Both the position numbers and the translations under genes were made by a program. Under the pieces are notes generated by a model, which saw nothing but the letters and a program-made list of their open reading frames with translations, was not told the DNA's origin and did not search any database. DNA of 35,830 nucleotides from Coriobacteriia bacterium (lineage in GTDB: Bacteria > Actinomycetota > Coriobacteriia > WRKU01 > WQUG01). Location of the stretch: NCBI GenBank assembly GCA_009784345.1, contig WRBW01000007.1:1-35830 (forward strand). The letters are read 5' to 3'. Shown in pieces: positions 1-10,270 of the stretch. Every line of letters begins with the position of its first letter. Position 1 is the first letter of the stretch.

Positions 1-724
1 AAACGGTACCCTCAGCACCGGGTGGCGAAAATGAACTGCGGCAATGAAGGACGACATCAAAGTTGCGGACAAACTCGACGGCGCGCATGGCCAAAACGCC
101 TGCGCCCGAAGCTGCCATTTCAAGCATTTCCTCGTAGCTGACCACGTCAAGCTTGCGCGCACGCGGCACCACGCGCGGGTCAGCAGAATAGACGCCATCG
201 ACGTCACTGTAGATTTCGCAGGCATCAGCCTTGATCCCCGCAGCTAGCGCAACAGCCGTCGTGTCGCTACCACCACGACCCAGGGTCGTAATATGACCGT
301 CCATCGTGCGACCCTGAAAGCCTGCCACGATGACGATTTTTTTCTGAATAAGCGCCTCGAGCACGCAGGCCGCATCGATGCGTACAATTTTTGCCTTCGA
401 ATAGACCGAATCGGTAATAATCCCCACCTGAGTACCCGTGAAAGAAATCGCCTCATAGCCCTGGTTTTGAATCGCCATAGCAAGCAGTGCCACCGAAACT
501 TGCTCGCCGGTGGACAGCAACATGTCCATTTCACGCTTGCTGGGATGGGGATGGGCGTCGTGCGCCAGCGCAATCAAGTCATCAGTAACCTTGCCCATCG
601 CAGATACGACGGCAACGACATCATCACCTGAACGGGCGCGCTCGATAAGACGCGCAGCGACCTTGTTCAAGCGGTCGATGTCGGCAACACTGGTGCCCCC
701 AAATTTCATTACTACTCTCGCCAT
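1..724 (-). CDS. lysC: Aspartokinase (partial, runs off the left edge)
   Basis: Catalyses ATP-dependent phosphorylation of L-aspartate, the first step towards lysine, threonine, methionine and diaminopimelate. The visible N-terminal ~240 residues contain the KFGGTS nucleotide/substrate motif (residues 7-12) and the GRGGSDTTAVALAAG segment followed by YSDVDGVYSADPR, both hallmarks of the aspartokinase kinase domain. The C-terminal ACT regulatory domains lie outside the window. The start is ATG at 724 (MARVVMKFGG). There is no Shine-Dalgarno upstream, and a TATACT box lies only 8 nt away, which suggests a leaderless transcript. Family assignment is secure; feedback regulation cannot be judged from this part. 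Confidence 0.95.
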   Translation of the reverse strand, partial: MARVVMKFGGTSVADIDRLNKVAARLIERARSGDDVVAVVSAMGKVTDDLIALAHDAHPHPSKREMDMLLSTGEQVSVALLAMAIQNQGYEAISFTGTQVGIITDSVYSKAKIVRIDAACVLEALIQKKIVIVAGFQGRTMDGHITTLGRGGSDTTAVALAAGIKADACEIYSDVDGVYSADPRVVPRARKLDVVSYEEMLEMAASGAGVLAMRAVEFVRNFDVVLHCRSSFSPPGAEGTV

Positions 725-732
725 AAGTTCAT

Positions 733-760
733 AGTATACGACAAATGCGAACGGTAAAAA
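733..760 (-). promoter_or_regulatory. Candidate promoter of lysC giving a leaderless mRNA
   Basis: On the minus strand a TATACT -10 box (733-738) follows a weak -35 TTTTTA (755-760) with 16 nt spacing. The expected transcription start falls at or within about 3 nt of the lysC ATG (724), and there is no ribosome binding site. Leaderless messages are common in actinobacteria. The -35 is poor, so this is a moderate-confidence prediction. Confidence 0.45.
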
Positions 761-784
761 GGCGATTTGCTGTGATAAATTTAA

Positions 785-2293
<1,509 letters not shown>

Positions 2294-2306
2294 ACCACCT
2301 ACCGCC

Positions 2307-3227
2307 ATGGCTAAATACCTGATAATCATAAATCCAGCAGCGAAAAGCGGCAAGGCAGCAGCCTTGCTGCCGCTGATTCAATTCCATTTTGCGAATGTCT
2401 CGCATCAGATAGAGCTGTCAGAAGCCACCGGCCACCCAACGCAACTGGTCAAAGACCACATCGCAGATGACACACGCTATGTCATTTCAGTAGGCGGCGA
2501 CGGAACCACCGGCGAAGTCGTCAACGCTCTGATGTCGCTAGCTGAAGAGAACAGACCAGCACTGGGTCTGATATGTGCAGGATCTGGCAACGATGCCGTT
2601 CGCGGCTTTGGCATTCCCACTGACACCGACGTCGCCATTCAGACGGTGCTCGCAGGTCATACAAAATCCTTTGATGTGGGCAAGGTCAATGATCGCTACT
2701 TTGCCAGCAGCTTTTCGATCGGTCTTGATGCCAACGTCGTCGAGCAGACCTTGATATACAAGGCACAAAAAGCCTGGTCGGGACTGCGCCTTTACTATGC
2801 AGCTCTGCTCAAGGTTATCGTCTCGAAACTCAAGCCCATCGAGCTGACCATCAAACCTTCAAGCTGCGACGGCACAGCAGAAAGCATTGATGCGCGCGTG
2901 CTTCTGTGTGCTACCACCAACGGTCAAACCTACGGAGGAGGAATCCCCATTAATCCGGGAGCCTGCACAGCAAGCGGCGCACTTTCCTTTTCATGGATAG
3001 ACTCCCTCACCGTGCCTAAAACCCTGGCGCGCCTCCCACTCATCGTGACGGGTAAGCACAGTAATCTCAAGGCCTATCATCGCCGTGAAATCACCGAAGC
3101 AAGCATTAGCTCAACCACGGGTGAAAGACTGGTCGCGCAGGCAGACGGCGAGCTGTTTTGGGATACGCACTTTGAAGTCAGTACCCTCCCTGCACAATTA
3201 CAGGTGCTCGTCCCAGAAAAACCCTAG
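2307..3227 (+). CDS. Diacylglycerol kinase-like lipid kinase (YegS/DgkB family)
   Basis: 306 residues with the diacylglycerol-kinase catalytic fold. NPAAKSGK (9-16) forms the first nucleotide-contacting strand-turn, GGDGT (63-67) is the diagnostic phosphate-binding motif, and GSGND (92-96) follows. The family phosphorylates diacylglycerol or related lipids at the inner membrane face, feeding phosphatidic acid back into phospholipid synthesis. It lies 13 nt behind gdhA on the same strand, so co-transcription is likely although no functional link is obvious. The precise lipid substrate cannot be told from sequence. The 140 nt downstream, convergent with the next gene, show no clear terminator. 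Confidence 0.9.
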   Translation: MAKYLIIINPAAKSGKAAALLPLIQFHFANVSHQIELSEATGHPTQLVKDHIADDTRYVISVGGDGTTGEVVNALMSLAEENRPALGLICAGSGNDAVRGFGIPTDTDVAIQTVLAGHTKSFDVGKVNDRYFASSFSIGLDANVVEQTLIYKAQKAWSGLRLYYAALLKVIVSKLKPIELTIKPSSCDGTAESIDARVLLCATTNGQTYGGGIPINPGACTASGALSFSWIDSLTVPKTLARLPLIVTGKHSNLKAYHRREITEASISSTTGERLVAQADGELFWDTHFEVSTLPAQLQVLVPEKP

Positions 3228-3367
3228 AGCGTACCCAATCAATCGTTTTCCGCAATTTCAGCTAGCGCATCGTGGGTAAGAACTAGGCTATTTTCTTTAG
3301 TAACGCCACCTGTTCAAGCTCATCAAGCATGCTATCGGTCTGCTATCAGCGAATTGCCTACGCTCCT

Positions 3368-4216
3368 TCACTTGAATACTCTCGTCAAGGTGTCAACAAT
3401 CGCCGAATATTCAATACCTTCTGCATAAGGATATTTCCTGCGGTATGCCTGCCAGTAACTTAGCAAATCTTGGCTCTCGTGAATGTCCGTGAGATACTTC
3501 TCGTATTGCTCAATATACCTGAGGGTGCCTCGCTCTTCGGCCTTGCGCTTTATCGCATCAAGCAGCTCTTCTGAGTCTATTTCTTCCTGTCTGGTCGTAA
3601 GCAAAATGTATGCATCATAGTAGTCCCTAGCCCTTGTATTGGCTACGTTTCTCGCAAGTATTGACTCGATTTTTTCAGCCAGTATCGTATTCAGATTGTA
3701 TGCTTTGACCCGAATCGCTCTGTCTTCAAGCATGAGCTTATAGGAATAATCAACTTCACGCGGTACTATCACATCACCAGTGGTGATATCTAATTTCAAG
3801 TCAGTGCGCATCGTGAAAAATGTTGCCACGAGGCCGAGTCGAAAATCCTCGTACTCTCCCTTCGGATGTATAGGCTTAATGCTCTTAATCTCAAAGCTCA
3901 CATTGTCGGGTGCAGGAATGGCTACTATCTCCGAAATGATTTTCAGTATTTCTGCCTCACTGACGGGGACGCCCTTAATAGTTGCATCTATATCAATAGT
4001 GCTGCGAAGGTCAATTCCAATCATGGCAGCTATAAGAAAACCGCCCTTCAGGATGAAGTTATCGCAATATGGGGACTCGGAAACACGCTCCAAAAATCTC
4101 TCCATCATGTAGTTCTGCAGCACCGTATTTGCCGCAAGATTATTCTTGCGCGCCACTTTCTTGATCAATTCTTTGAGCCGCTGCGGATTATCTACAGGAA
4201 AAGCAAGGTCACTCAT
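3368..4216 (-). CDS. abiEii: AbiEii/AbiGii-type nucleotidyltransferase toxin (type IV TA)
   Basis: 282 residues. The nucleotidyltransferase core is visible: ILKGG (55-59) and RSTIDID (71-77), which supplies the metal-binding acidic pair, then KLDITTGD. The conserved family segment ILAEKIESILARNVANT followed by RARDYYD is also present. Family members are toxins that transfer nucleotides, with reported tRNA acceptor-stem modification, and cause growth arrest or abortive phage infection. The start overlaps the antitoxin stop by one base (TGATG), indicating translational coupling. The gene looks intact. Whether it acts in phage defence or only in stabilisation is unknown. Confidence 0.93.
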   Translation of the reverse strand: MSDLAFPVDNPQRLKELIKKVARKNNLAANTVLQNYMMERFLERVSESPYCDNFILKGGFLIAAMIGIDLRSTIDIDATIKGVPVSEAEILKIISEIVAIPAPDNVSFEIKSIKPIHPKGEYEDFRLGLVATFFTMRTDLKLDITTGDVIVPREVDYSYKLMLEDRAIRVKAYNLNTILAEKIESILARNVANTRARDYYDAYILLTTRQEEIDSEELLDAIKRKAEERGTLRYIEQYEKYLTDIHESQDLLSYWQAYRRKYPYAEGIEYSAIVDTLTRVFK

Positions 4217-4812
4217 CAGGCTAACACCTCCATATATTGCTTCACGGTGTCACGGATTTTGAGTTTATCAGCATAATTGAGCAGCTTTGCATAATCGGAT
4301 TCATTCTCGGCCATGTATTGTTTGACCGCCGACAGTACGAGGTCGATATCCAGGCTGTCCTTTTTCTTGATGCAATCACAAATCGTTCTCTCACGGTCAT
4401 AGACACGCAGAGCGTTTCCGCATGGAGAGAGAGTTGTATCAATGCCGACACTGTAAAGGCCTGGCTTTGAGTAAAAAAAGCGGAAGCTTTCTTTGTCTTT
4501 GAGCATTCTTGTGTTGTGACCACTGGGAATCGTCATCATCAACTGAAGCGGCACTCTGTCAGAAAGCCCATGAAGATAGAGCGCTGTCTCGTGAGAATAA
4601 ATGCACTTACCACATCTATGCTGAGCTACAAGGTATTCGTCCGCCATAACAGATCCAGAGATATACAGGCCACGACTGATACGTTCAAGCAATCCTGCTT
4701 CACTCAGTCGTTGCAGCTCTTTGTAGTCAATACCCGCACGTTTTGCATCAGAGGCTCTTAAGACTCCATTGTGCTCATCTAGAATTCTCGCAATAGATTC
4801 TTTCAGCTCCAT
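4216..4812 (-). CDS. abiEi: AbiEi-family antitoxin / transcriptional repressor
   Basis: 198 residues from ATG 4812. The N-terminal winged helix-turn-helix (about residues 1-50, ending LLERISRGLYI) is the AbiEi DNA-binding domain, followed by the C-terminal antitoxin domain. AbiEi proteins repress their own operon by binding inverted repeats, and a perfect 10-bp inverted repeat sits over the promoter just upstream. I chose ATG 4812 because AGGTGG lies 8 nt before it. In-frame GTG codons at 4824 and 4821 would overlap that site. It is the first gene of a two-gene operon with the toxin. Confidence 0.92.
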   Translation of the reverse strand: MELKESIARILDEHNGVLRASDAKRAGIDYKELQRLSEAGLLERISRGLYISGSVMADEYLVAQHRCGKCIYSHETALYLHGLSDRVPLQLMMTIPSGHNTRMLKDKESFRFFYSKPGLYSVGIDTTLSPCGNALRVYDRERTICDCIKKKDSLDIDLVLSAVKQYMAENESDYAKLLNYADKLKIRDTVKQYMEVLA

Positions 4813-4833
4813 GGTGCTCACCACCTGTCAGTT

Positions 4834-4874
4834 ATGTTCGTAAATAATATACTTCTTACGAACATTACTGTCAA
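4834..4874 (-). promoter_or_regulatory. abiE promoter embedded in an inverted-repeat operator
   Basis: On the minus strand, -35 TTGACA (4869-4874), a 17-nt spacer and -10 TATATT (4846-4851) make a near-consensus promoter. ATGTTCGTAA (4834-4843) and TTACGAACAT (4856-4865) form a perfect 10-bp inverted repeat with a 12-nt spacer. One arm lies in the promoter spacer and the other just past the -10 box. This is the layout expected for AbiEi autorepression. Confidence 0.85.
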
Positions 4875-4890
4875 GTACGCTACGTTACCC

Positions 4891-6180
4891 TTATTCGCCC
4901 TCATTGGCTGGTGGTAGAGGTGGGGTGAGGTTGCCCCTGCTTACCTGTATGCGGATGTTTTCATTCATCGATACAAACTGGGCAAATCTTGACATGCCTA
5001 CTATAGTGCCCTTGGGCTCATGAGAATCGACATAAGTGGTCGTGTAGGTGATGCTTGCTCCCCCGGCCCTAAAGACATGGAAATACTCCGCCAGTCTTGA
5101 CTCAGGTTCGCCGATGAGGTTTTCAATATAGGGTCTACCCAGCGAATAGACCAGTGTTATCCGGTGCCCATCACCTGTAAGCTCAGTACCTGCAGAAATC
5201 GATTGCGATATGAGTCTGCCAAAAGCAACTGAGGTGTTAAACCGTCTGTGCAAGACGATATCAAGTCCCGGGTAGCTTGCTTCATCTGCCGGAATGCGAG
5301 AAAAGTTTGGCACGATAATGGCTCTACCCAAAGACAGGGTGATGGTCATCTCGTCATGCCGGGCAAGCCTTTGGCCTGCTGCAATACTTTGCGCAGAAAT
5401 ATGTCCTGCCATGACAGAGTCATGACTGTCTTCTTCTATAGTAAGCTCGATGCCATTTTCACGTGCCCACTGGCGCGCCTCTTCAGGGGAGCGATCTAGA
5501 AAGTCAGGAACGGTGATGTTTGCTTCAAATACCTCTTTACCTTTTGACATGTAGATGAGCAGACCATCTGCTCTAGTGTAGTTGTCAGCATTTACCGCGA
5601 CGTTCGTAAACTCAAGTCTGATAAAGTGTGTCTGCTCGACTTCCGTGCTGTATTCTTCAACGATGCTCGAATTTATGGCCCTGACGTCTTGTCGCCACTG
5701 GCGCACCTCTGCGGTGCGCATGGATGCAAAGTCTGGCAGTTCGACATGTTCTGTCATATCGGGACCACGGGATACTTCTAGACGCAGGACTGAGCCGCGG
5801 TTTATCTTTGAATCAGGAGCCCTATCTTGAGACACCACGATATCTGAATCATAATCGAGGCTGTAGACGGCGCGCTCTTCAATCGTGATTCTGTTTTGAA
5901 TGGCCCAGGTTCTGGCTTCTGTGACATTTGATCCTACAAAATCTCGCAGCTCTACCCTTTGGCTGAAGTAGAAGATTCCAAAGGCAAGCAGACACACAGC
6001 GGCAACAGAAGATGCAATGGCTAGGTAGCGTACTATCTTTTTCTTATCGTAGCCTTTGTCGCGCCTTGTTTTGTGGGCTGTTTTTGCTATGGCACGACGC
6101 CCCTTGACCTTGGGCTCATCTTTGGTTTCAGATTCTAGGGGATCGCTTTTTTCTTCAAACTGCCTTAAGAAATCACTCAT
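4891..6180 (-). CDS. PASTA-like repeat membrane protein
   Basis: 429 residues. A Lys/Arg-rich cytoplasmic N-terminus (1-48) precedes one membrane helix (about 50-72). The rest is extracytoplasmic, with about five repeats of PASTA character: a proline-asp/asn-phe start such as LPDFASM, VPDFLDR and VPNFSRI, a helix with ARQWA-type residues, and an ending like SQS.AAG..L....ITL..SLGR. PASTA domains bind peptidoglycan fragments or beta-lactams in Ser/Thr kinases and PBPs, but no kinase domain is present here. Its start overlaps the ATPase stop by 8 nt, so it is translationally coupled to the ABC system and may be its envelope sensor or scaffold (inference). Confidence 0.72.
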   Translation of the reverse strand: MSDFLRQFEEKSDPLESETKDEPKVKGRRAIAKTAHKTRRDKGYDKKKIVRYLAIASSVAAVCLLAFGIFYFSQRVELRDFVGSNVTEARTWAIQNRITIEERAVYSLDYDSDIVVSQDRAPDSKINRGSVLRLEVSRGPDMTEHVELPDFASMRTAEVRQWRQDVRAINSSIVEEYSTEVEQTHFIRLEFTNVAVNADNYTRADGLLIYMSKGKEVFEANITVPDFLDRSPEEARQWARENGIELTIEEDSHDSVMAGHISAQSIAAGQRLARHDEMTITLSLGRAIIVPNFSRIPADEASYPGLDIVLHRRFNTSVAFGRLISQSISAGTELTGDGHRITLVYSLGRPYIENLIGEPESRLAEYFHVFRAGGASITYTTTYVDSHEPKGTIVGMSRFAQFVSMNENIRIQVSRGNLTPPLPPANEGE

Positions 6181-6847
6181 GCAAGCTCAGCTTTCCCTTA
6201 TGCAAGACGTAGCTCTGGTCACTTTGCTGTGCTATCTGCCGGGAGTGCGTGACCACAATTACACACTTGCCGTGTTCATGTGCTAGCTTTTGAAATATGC
6301 CGACTATTTCGTTTTCCATTTCTTCATTCAAGTTTCCCGTAGGCTCATCAGCTAGTATCAAATCAACATTGGTCGAAAGGGCGCGCGCTATGGCAACACG
6401 CTGCTGTTCCCCACCAGATAGCTTAGTGACGAGTCTGTCTGCCTTCTCTCGGGTGATTCCTAGGTAATCGAGCAGGTTATAGGCGACCTCTTTGTGATGA
6501 GGTGGCAGTTCATTTTCAGTTATCGACATGGCGACAAGGATGTTTTCTACTGCTGTCATATAGCGAATGAGGTTATAGGACTGAAAGATAATGCCTACCT
6601 TGTTTCTGCGAAATCTTTCAAAGCCAATAGAGGATATGTCTTTGCCTTCGATCAAGATCTTACCTGTCTGTGGCTTATCAAGAGCTGCCAGTAATGACAA
6701 AAGGGTCGTCTTACCACTGCCAGATTCACCCACGATGGTGTAGAATCTGCCTTTATCAAAGCTGCACGAAATGTCATCTAAGATGTATCGCATTTCCTCG
6801 CCATCTTGAAAGTAGTAACTGATGTTTTGAACGCTTAAGAAATTCAT
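6173..6847 (-). CDS. ABC transporter ATP-binding protein (MacB/LolD type)
   Basis: 224 residues with a complete nucleotide-binding domain: Walker A GESGSGKT (40-47), Q-loop Gln89, signature LSGGEQQR (143-150), Walker B LILADEP (163-169) and H-loop His201. Length and motif style match ATPases that pair with FtsX/MacB-fold permeases, which drive mechanotransmission or export rather than uptake. It lies between the permease genes (23 nt downstream of one) and the PASTA gene (8-nt overlap). It is the only ATPase in the cluster and would have to serve all three permeases. Confidence 0.93.
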   Translation of the reverse strand: MNFLSVQNISYYFQDGEEMRYILDDISCSFDKGRFYTIVGESGSGKTTLLSLLAALDKPQTGKILIEGKDISSIGFERFRRNKVGIIFQSYNLIRYMTAVENILVAMSITENELPPHHKEVAYNLLDYLGITREKADRLVTKLSGGEQQRVAIARALSTNVDLILADEPTGNLNEEMENEIVGIFQKLAHEHGKCVIVVTHSRQIAQQSDQSYVLHKGKLSLHE

Positions 6848-6870
6848 TTCCTGTCCTCTCGAGGCTTGGC

Positions 6871-8400
6871 CTACATCATTATCTTTTTGGGGTTAAGCTT
6901 TACGACATACATCATGGGCAAAACAGTTGCAGCTAGAATTGTGGCGAAAGTGACAGCATAGAACAGCATTATCGTTGTTGTATCCAGTGACACCCGATAA
7001 GCGTCCATAACCTGATCAAGTGAGGCATGTGCCATGACTCCCATTCTGTCGAGCACACCCCCAACACTGGTACCCCGTTGAGCAAGCTCTGCGTGTGCCG
7101 TAATGAGCTCATTTCTGAGCATGCTTTCAGAAACATTTGCAGAGAGGGCACTTCCTACAATCAAGGCCAGGGATACGGCAATAAGGGCTATGGCCGATAC
7201 TTCTGCCATCATCTGAAAGATGACGCGGGTCTTCTTTTCGCCGAGTGCAAGATAGATACCAATTTCCCTTTTCCTCTCTCGCAGGATTAAAGTAATAAGG
7301 AGGCTCAGTATGAGCACGGATGCCGTTACTGCAATTGCCAAGATAATATTGGAAAGACTCCGTAATGACTCCAGCGAGGACCTAAAGTCCAAAGATTCAC
7401 TGCCAGCATCAAGGGCAGTGTAAAAACGGGGAGTCATTTCTTCAACGGCAGCTCTAAAAGCAGACATATCACCTATGTCATGCAAGCGAAAAACATTTTG
7501 AACCCACACGAGGTCATCTGGCTCTTTGTCACGGTACCATTCTTCGTCAGGAAAGAGCTGCATCTCTCTTTCAGCTTGCCATATGCTGACTTCACGCGCA
7601 TAGTTATTGGGGACATAGATGCGATTTTCGCGCTCGAACCGCAGCCAGTCACCAGACCACTGATCTGCACGGGTGGACTCTATCAGGGGGACATATATGC
7701 CAACAACCTCCAAGTCATGAAGACGTTGTTCGTGGATATTGTCCTCAGTAAAGAATGAGTCGTCAAAGCCCGTATCGCGCACCGTACGTGTGTCCCACAC
7801 CACTGACTCTAGACTGAGCGTAGACCCAACACCTAGACCATTTACGCGAGCAAAATTCTCTGAAACGATAGCCACAGCAGACAGATTCGTAAGTTCTACT
7901 TCGCTAAACATTCGGCCTTGCACCATTTCAATGACACCCTCGCTGATGTCCAGAGGAGTGGCACTGTGAATGCCTGTTAACACGAAAGAGTTGTAGTCTC
8001 CCATCACGTGCATGTCACCCTGATTTCCCTCGGGGACATAATGTTCAACCGTAGTGCTAAGCAAGCTGCCCCCAACAGAAAGTTCATAGCTTTCAACATG
8101 AGGCAGAGCAGCAATCTCATGCAGGACTTCATAGCAGAGTTCCGCCATGTCTTCGGGCCACTCTCCCCCCGTAGCATTGACGTATTCATTCAAGGCATGA
8201 TTGTCTATCTCGACAGAGGCCAAGGCCGGAAAGCTTGCTCTGATTTTTGCATCGGTGTTATGGACTGCCTGACTTACCGCAAGAGCACCCGAGATAACAC
8301 AACCCAAAACAAAGACAATGAGAAAAACGAGTATCGACTTGCCCCTATTCCTCGCAATACTTGAAAAAACCCTCTTCACCACGCCCATATCAAGTACCAT
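6871..8400 (-). CDS. FtsX/MacB-fold ABC permease
   Basis: 509 residues. One N-terminal membrane helix (about 22-44), a large extracytoplasmic domain of roughly 300 residues, then three C-terminal helices, the MacB/FtsX topology. It contains the segment GVIEMVQGRMF shared with its paralogues in this cluster and the conserved cytoplasmic loop LRERKREIGIYLALGEKK between helices 2 and 3. ATG 8400 overlaps the previous gene by 11 nt; an ATG four codons in (8388) would give no overlap. It should pair with the adjacent ATPase. The substrate is unknown. Confidence 0.88.
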   Translation of the reverse strand: MVLDMGVVKRVFSSIARNRGKSILVFLIVFVLGCVISGALAVSQAVHNTDAKIRASFPALASVEIDNHALNEYVNATGGEWPEDMAELCYEVLHEIAALPHVESYELSVGGSLLSTTVEHYVPEGNQGDMHVMGDYNSFVLTGIHSATPLDISEGVIEMVQGRMFSEVELTNLSAVAIVSENFARVNGLGVGSTLSLESVVWDTRTVRDTGFDDSFFTEDNIHEQRLHDLEVVGIYVPLIESTRADQWSGDWLRFERENRIYVPNNYAREVSIWQAEREMQLFPDEEWYRDKEPDDLVWVQNVFRLHDIGDMSAFRAAVEEMTPRFYTALDAGSESLDFRSSLESLRSLSNIILAIAVTASVLILSLLITLILRERKREIGIYLALGEKKTRVIFQMMAEVSAIALIAVSLALIVGSALSANVSESMLRNELITAHAELAQRGTSVGGVLDRMGVMAHASLDQVMDAYRVSLDTTTIMLFYAVTFATILAATVLPMMYVVKLNPKKIMM

Positions 8401-9925
8401 CCCTCTGCATTAATAGCTTACGTGGACACATTTTAAGAATGTAAAACAATGGGATAATGGTCGACAAGAGCACTACTGCTATAGCAGCGAAATAAATTGT
8501 CACTATTGAGATTGCATCGAACGGCACATTAAAGGCATTCAGTGTCTCTGCGGCAACAGAACCGGGACTGAGCCCCATCATACCCAAAGATTCTTCAATG
8601 TGGGCGCGTCCACCATAACCACCGTATTCAAAAGTGGTCAATTTTTCAGTGAGCGTAGTTCGTGAAACTTGGCTAGCAATCAAGAATCCAGCACCCAATG
8701 AAAGAGTGATGCCCAGTAAAGCAATTGCTGTCAATTCCGAAATCATCAGGGTAAACATCTTTAGGCGAGTTTCGCCCAAAGATGCAATAATAGCAATTTC
8801 TCGCTCGCGGTCGCGGACAAAGAATGTCGTCACAAGACTCAACACAATAAAGGATGCACCGGTGCCAAATATCAGAACTCTTTGCGACAATTCTGCCAAA
8901 AATCCCATCGCTGAATGAACATTCGCCGCATTGCCGACAGGATCAATTACCCTGAGGAATGGTGGCGTGATTGCTGCTACCTCTTCCCGAAATGCAGGGA
9001 TCTCTTCTGCGTTGTGCAGAATAAATATGTTTTGCATCCAACTCGAAGCTTCATCAACGCTGAATGAAAAGCTTGGATCATGTGGATGCAGCTTTGACAT
9101 CCGAGATCTAAACCAATCTTCAATTCCTAATGCGAGAGCATTTGGGACATAAATGAAATTCTCTGCATCAGAGCTAAGCATTATGTCAAGACTCTCACTG
9201 CCCGTGTTAAACCTAACGACTGGTGAATACATACCCACAACTTCAAGTACATAGTTCTTGCGATCGACAATGTCATCCTCAACAGCATCCCTGCTATAGG
9301 GAAAGAATTTTGTACTTACAACATCCGGAGTAGTCCAAGCGAGCTTCTCCAACTCCATAATTGATCCAATTCCCAGCTCATTTATGCTGGCGAAATTCTC
9401 AGAAATCATTGCGACATTTGACGGTCCTTCGAGCTCACCCTCAGTAAATGTCCTACCTTTAACCATCTCGATTACACCATCACTCAAGTCTATTGGAACT
9501 GTATTCTGGGTCCCCTTGAGCTCTAAAGCAATATATCCTAGTCCAGATATACCGTCTGGCAAACCGTCAGGACTGTATCTTTGAAATTTTTTAGCAGAGC
9601 CAATGAGAGTCGACATCACCGAATAATCGTAGCGACTTACTTGAGGTAGAGCTCCAATCAGTTCCAGCAAGTCAGGCTCTGGAATGGCAGAAATGCTTTC
9701 AGCACCATCTTCGAGCCAATAGTTATCGAAAGCCTCAAGGTCGGGCTCTATCGTCACCATAGCAGGCATTGTTTCGACCACTGTTATGGCAGTACTATTC
9801 AGTGCAAAGCTTGCCAAAAGCGCACCTGAAACAACACATCCGAGCACAAACACTATAAGAAGCATGGTGATGCTTTTTCCAGGATTCCTCACAATACCGA
9901 GCCCAATCCTTTTAACAGAATTCAT
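8390..9925 (-). CDS. FtsX/MacB-fold ABC permease (paralogue)
   Basis: 511 residues with the same four-helix MacB-type topology. The first helix is at about 18-42, followed by the extracytoplasmic domain with GVIEMVKGRTF (150-160) and the cytoplasmic loop VRDREREIAIIASLGETR between helices 2 and 3. It is clearly a tandem paralogue of the downstream gene. The start is ATG 9925 with only a weak ribosome site. The stop overlaps the next permease start, implying coupled translation and perhaps a heterodimeric permease (inference). Confidence 0.88.
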   Translation of the reverse strand: MNSVKRIGLGIVRNPGKSITMLLIVFVLGCVVSGALLASFALNSTAITVVETMPAMVTIEPDLEAFDNYWLEDGAESISAIPEPDLLELIGALPQVSRYDYSVMSTLIGSAKKFQRYSPDGLPDGISGLGYIALELKGTQNTVPIDLSDGVIEMVKGRTFTEGELEGPSNVAMISENFASINELGIGSIMELEKLAWTTPDVVSTKFFPYSRDAVEDDIVDRKNYVLEVVGMYSPVVRFNTGSESLDIMLSSDAENFIYVPNALALGIEDWFRSRMSKLHPHDPSFSFSVDEASSWMQNIFILHNAEEIPAFREEVAAITPPFLRVIDPVGNAANVHSAMGFLAELSQRVLIFGTGASFIVLSLVTTFFVRDREREIAIIASLGETRLKMFTLMISELTAIALLGITLSLGAGFLIASQVSRTTLTEKLTTFEYGGYGGRAHIEESLGMMGLSPGSVAAETLNAFNVPFDAISIVTIYFAAIAVVLLSTIIPLFYILKMCPRKLLMQRDGT

Positions 9926-9940
9926 ATTTCACCAAGGTCT

Positions 9941-10216
9941 CTAACAATCACAACCTCCAAAGATCCTCTTTCCGATAAGAATCTTGCAGCTGACTAAATT
10001 GGGAGTGATGAGTGCCTTCGCAGCAGTATTCTTGCGCACATTTTTAGACTTTCCAAAAGGGAATAAGATGTTTCGGGATTCCCCTGAACGAATGCTTCGT
10101 ACTTCCACCAAAGCCGCCTGACTTACCTCAGGGGCATCAGAAATGGCATAACCGCGATTGACAAAGTTGCCTAGTCGCCTCTTGAGGCTAGCCCAAGCTC
10201 GCTCACGTAGATTCAT
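9941..10216 (-). CDS. Uncharacterised 91-residue protein
   Basis: I do not recognise this protein. It is basic and Cys-terminal (GGCDC), with no membrane helix or signal peptide visible. The first ~16 residues (MNLRERAWASLKRRLG) resemble the basic cytoplasmic N-terminus that precedes helix 1 in the neighbouring permeases, but the hydrophobic helix is missing. It could therefore be a decayed permease fragment. Against decay, GGAGG sits 6 nt before the ATG, and it fits between its neighbours with 15 nt to the next gene. It may be a genuine small operon protein. Confidence 0.5.
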   Translation of the reverse strand: MNLRERAWASLKRRLGNFVNRGYAISDAPEVSQAALVEVRSIRSGESRNILFPFGKSKNVRKNTAAKALITPNLVSCKILIGKRIFGGCDC

Positions 10217-10270
10217 GTTACAACCTCCGCGCCTTGTAGATTGCGTAATTTACTCATAGCACTGACAGAA

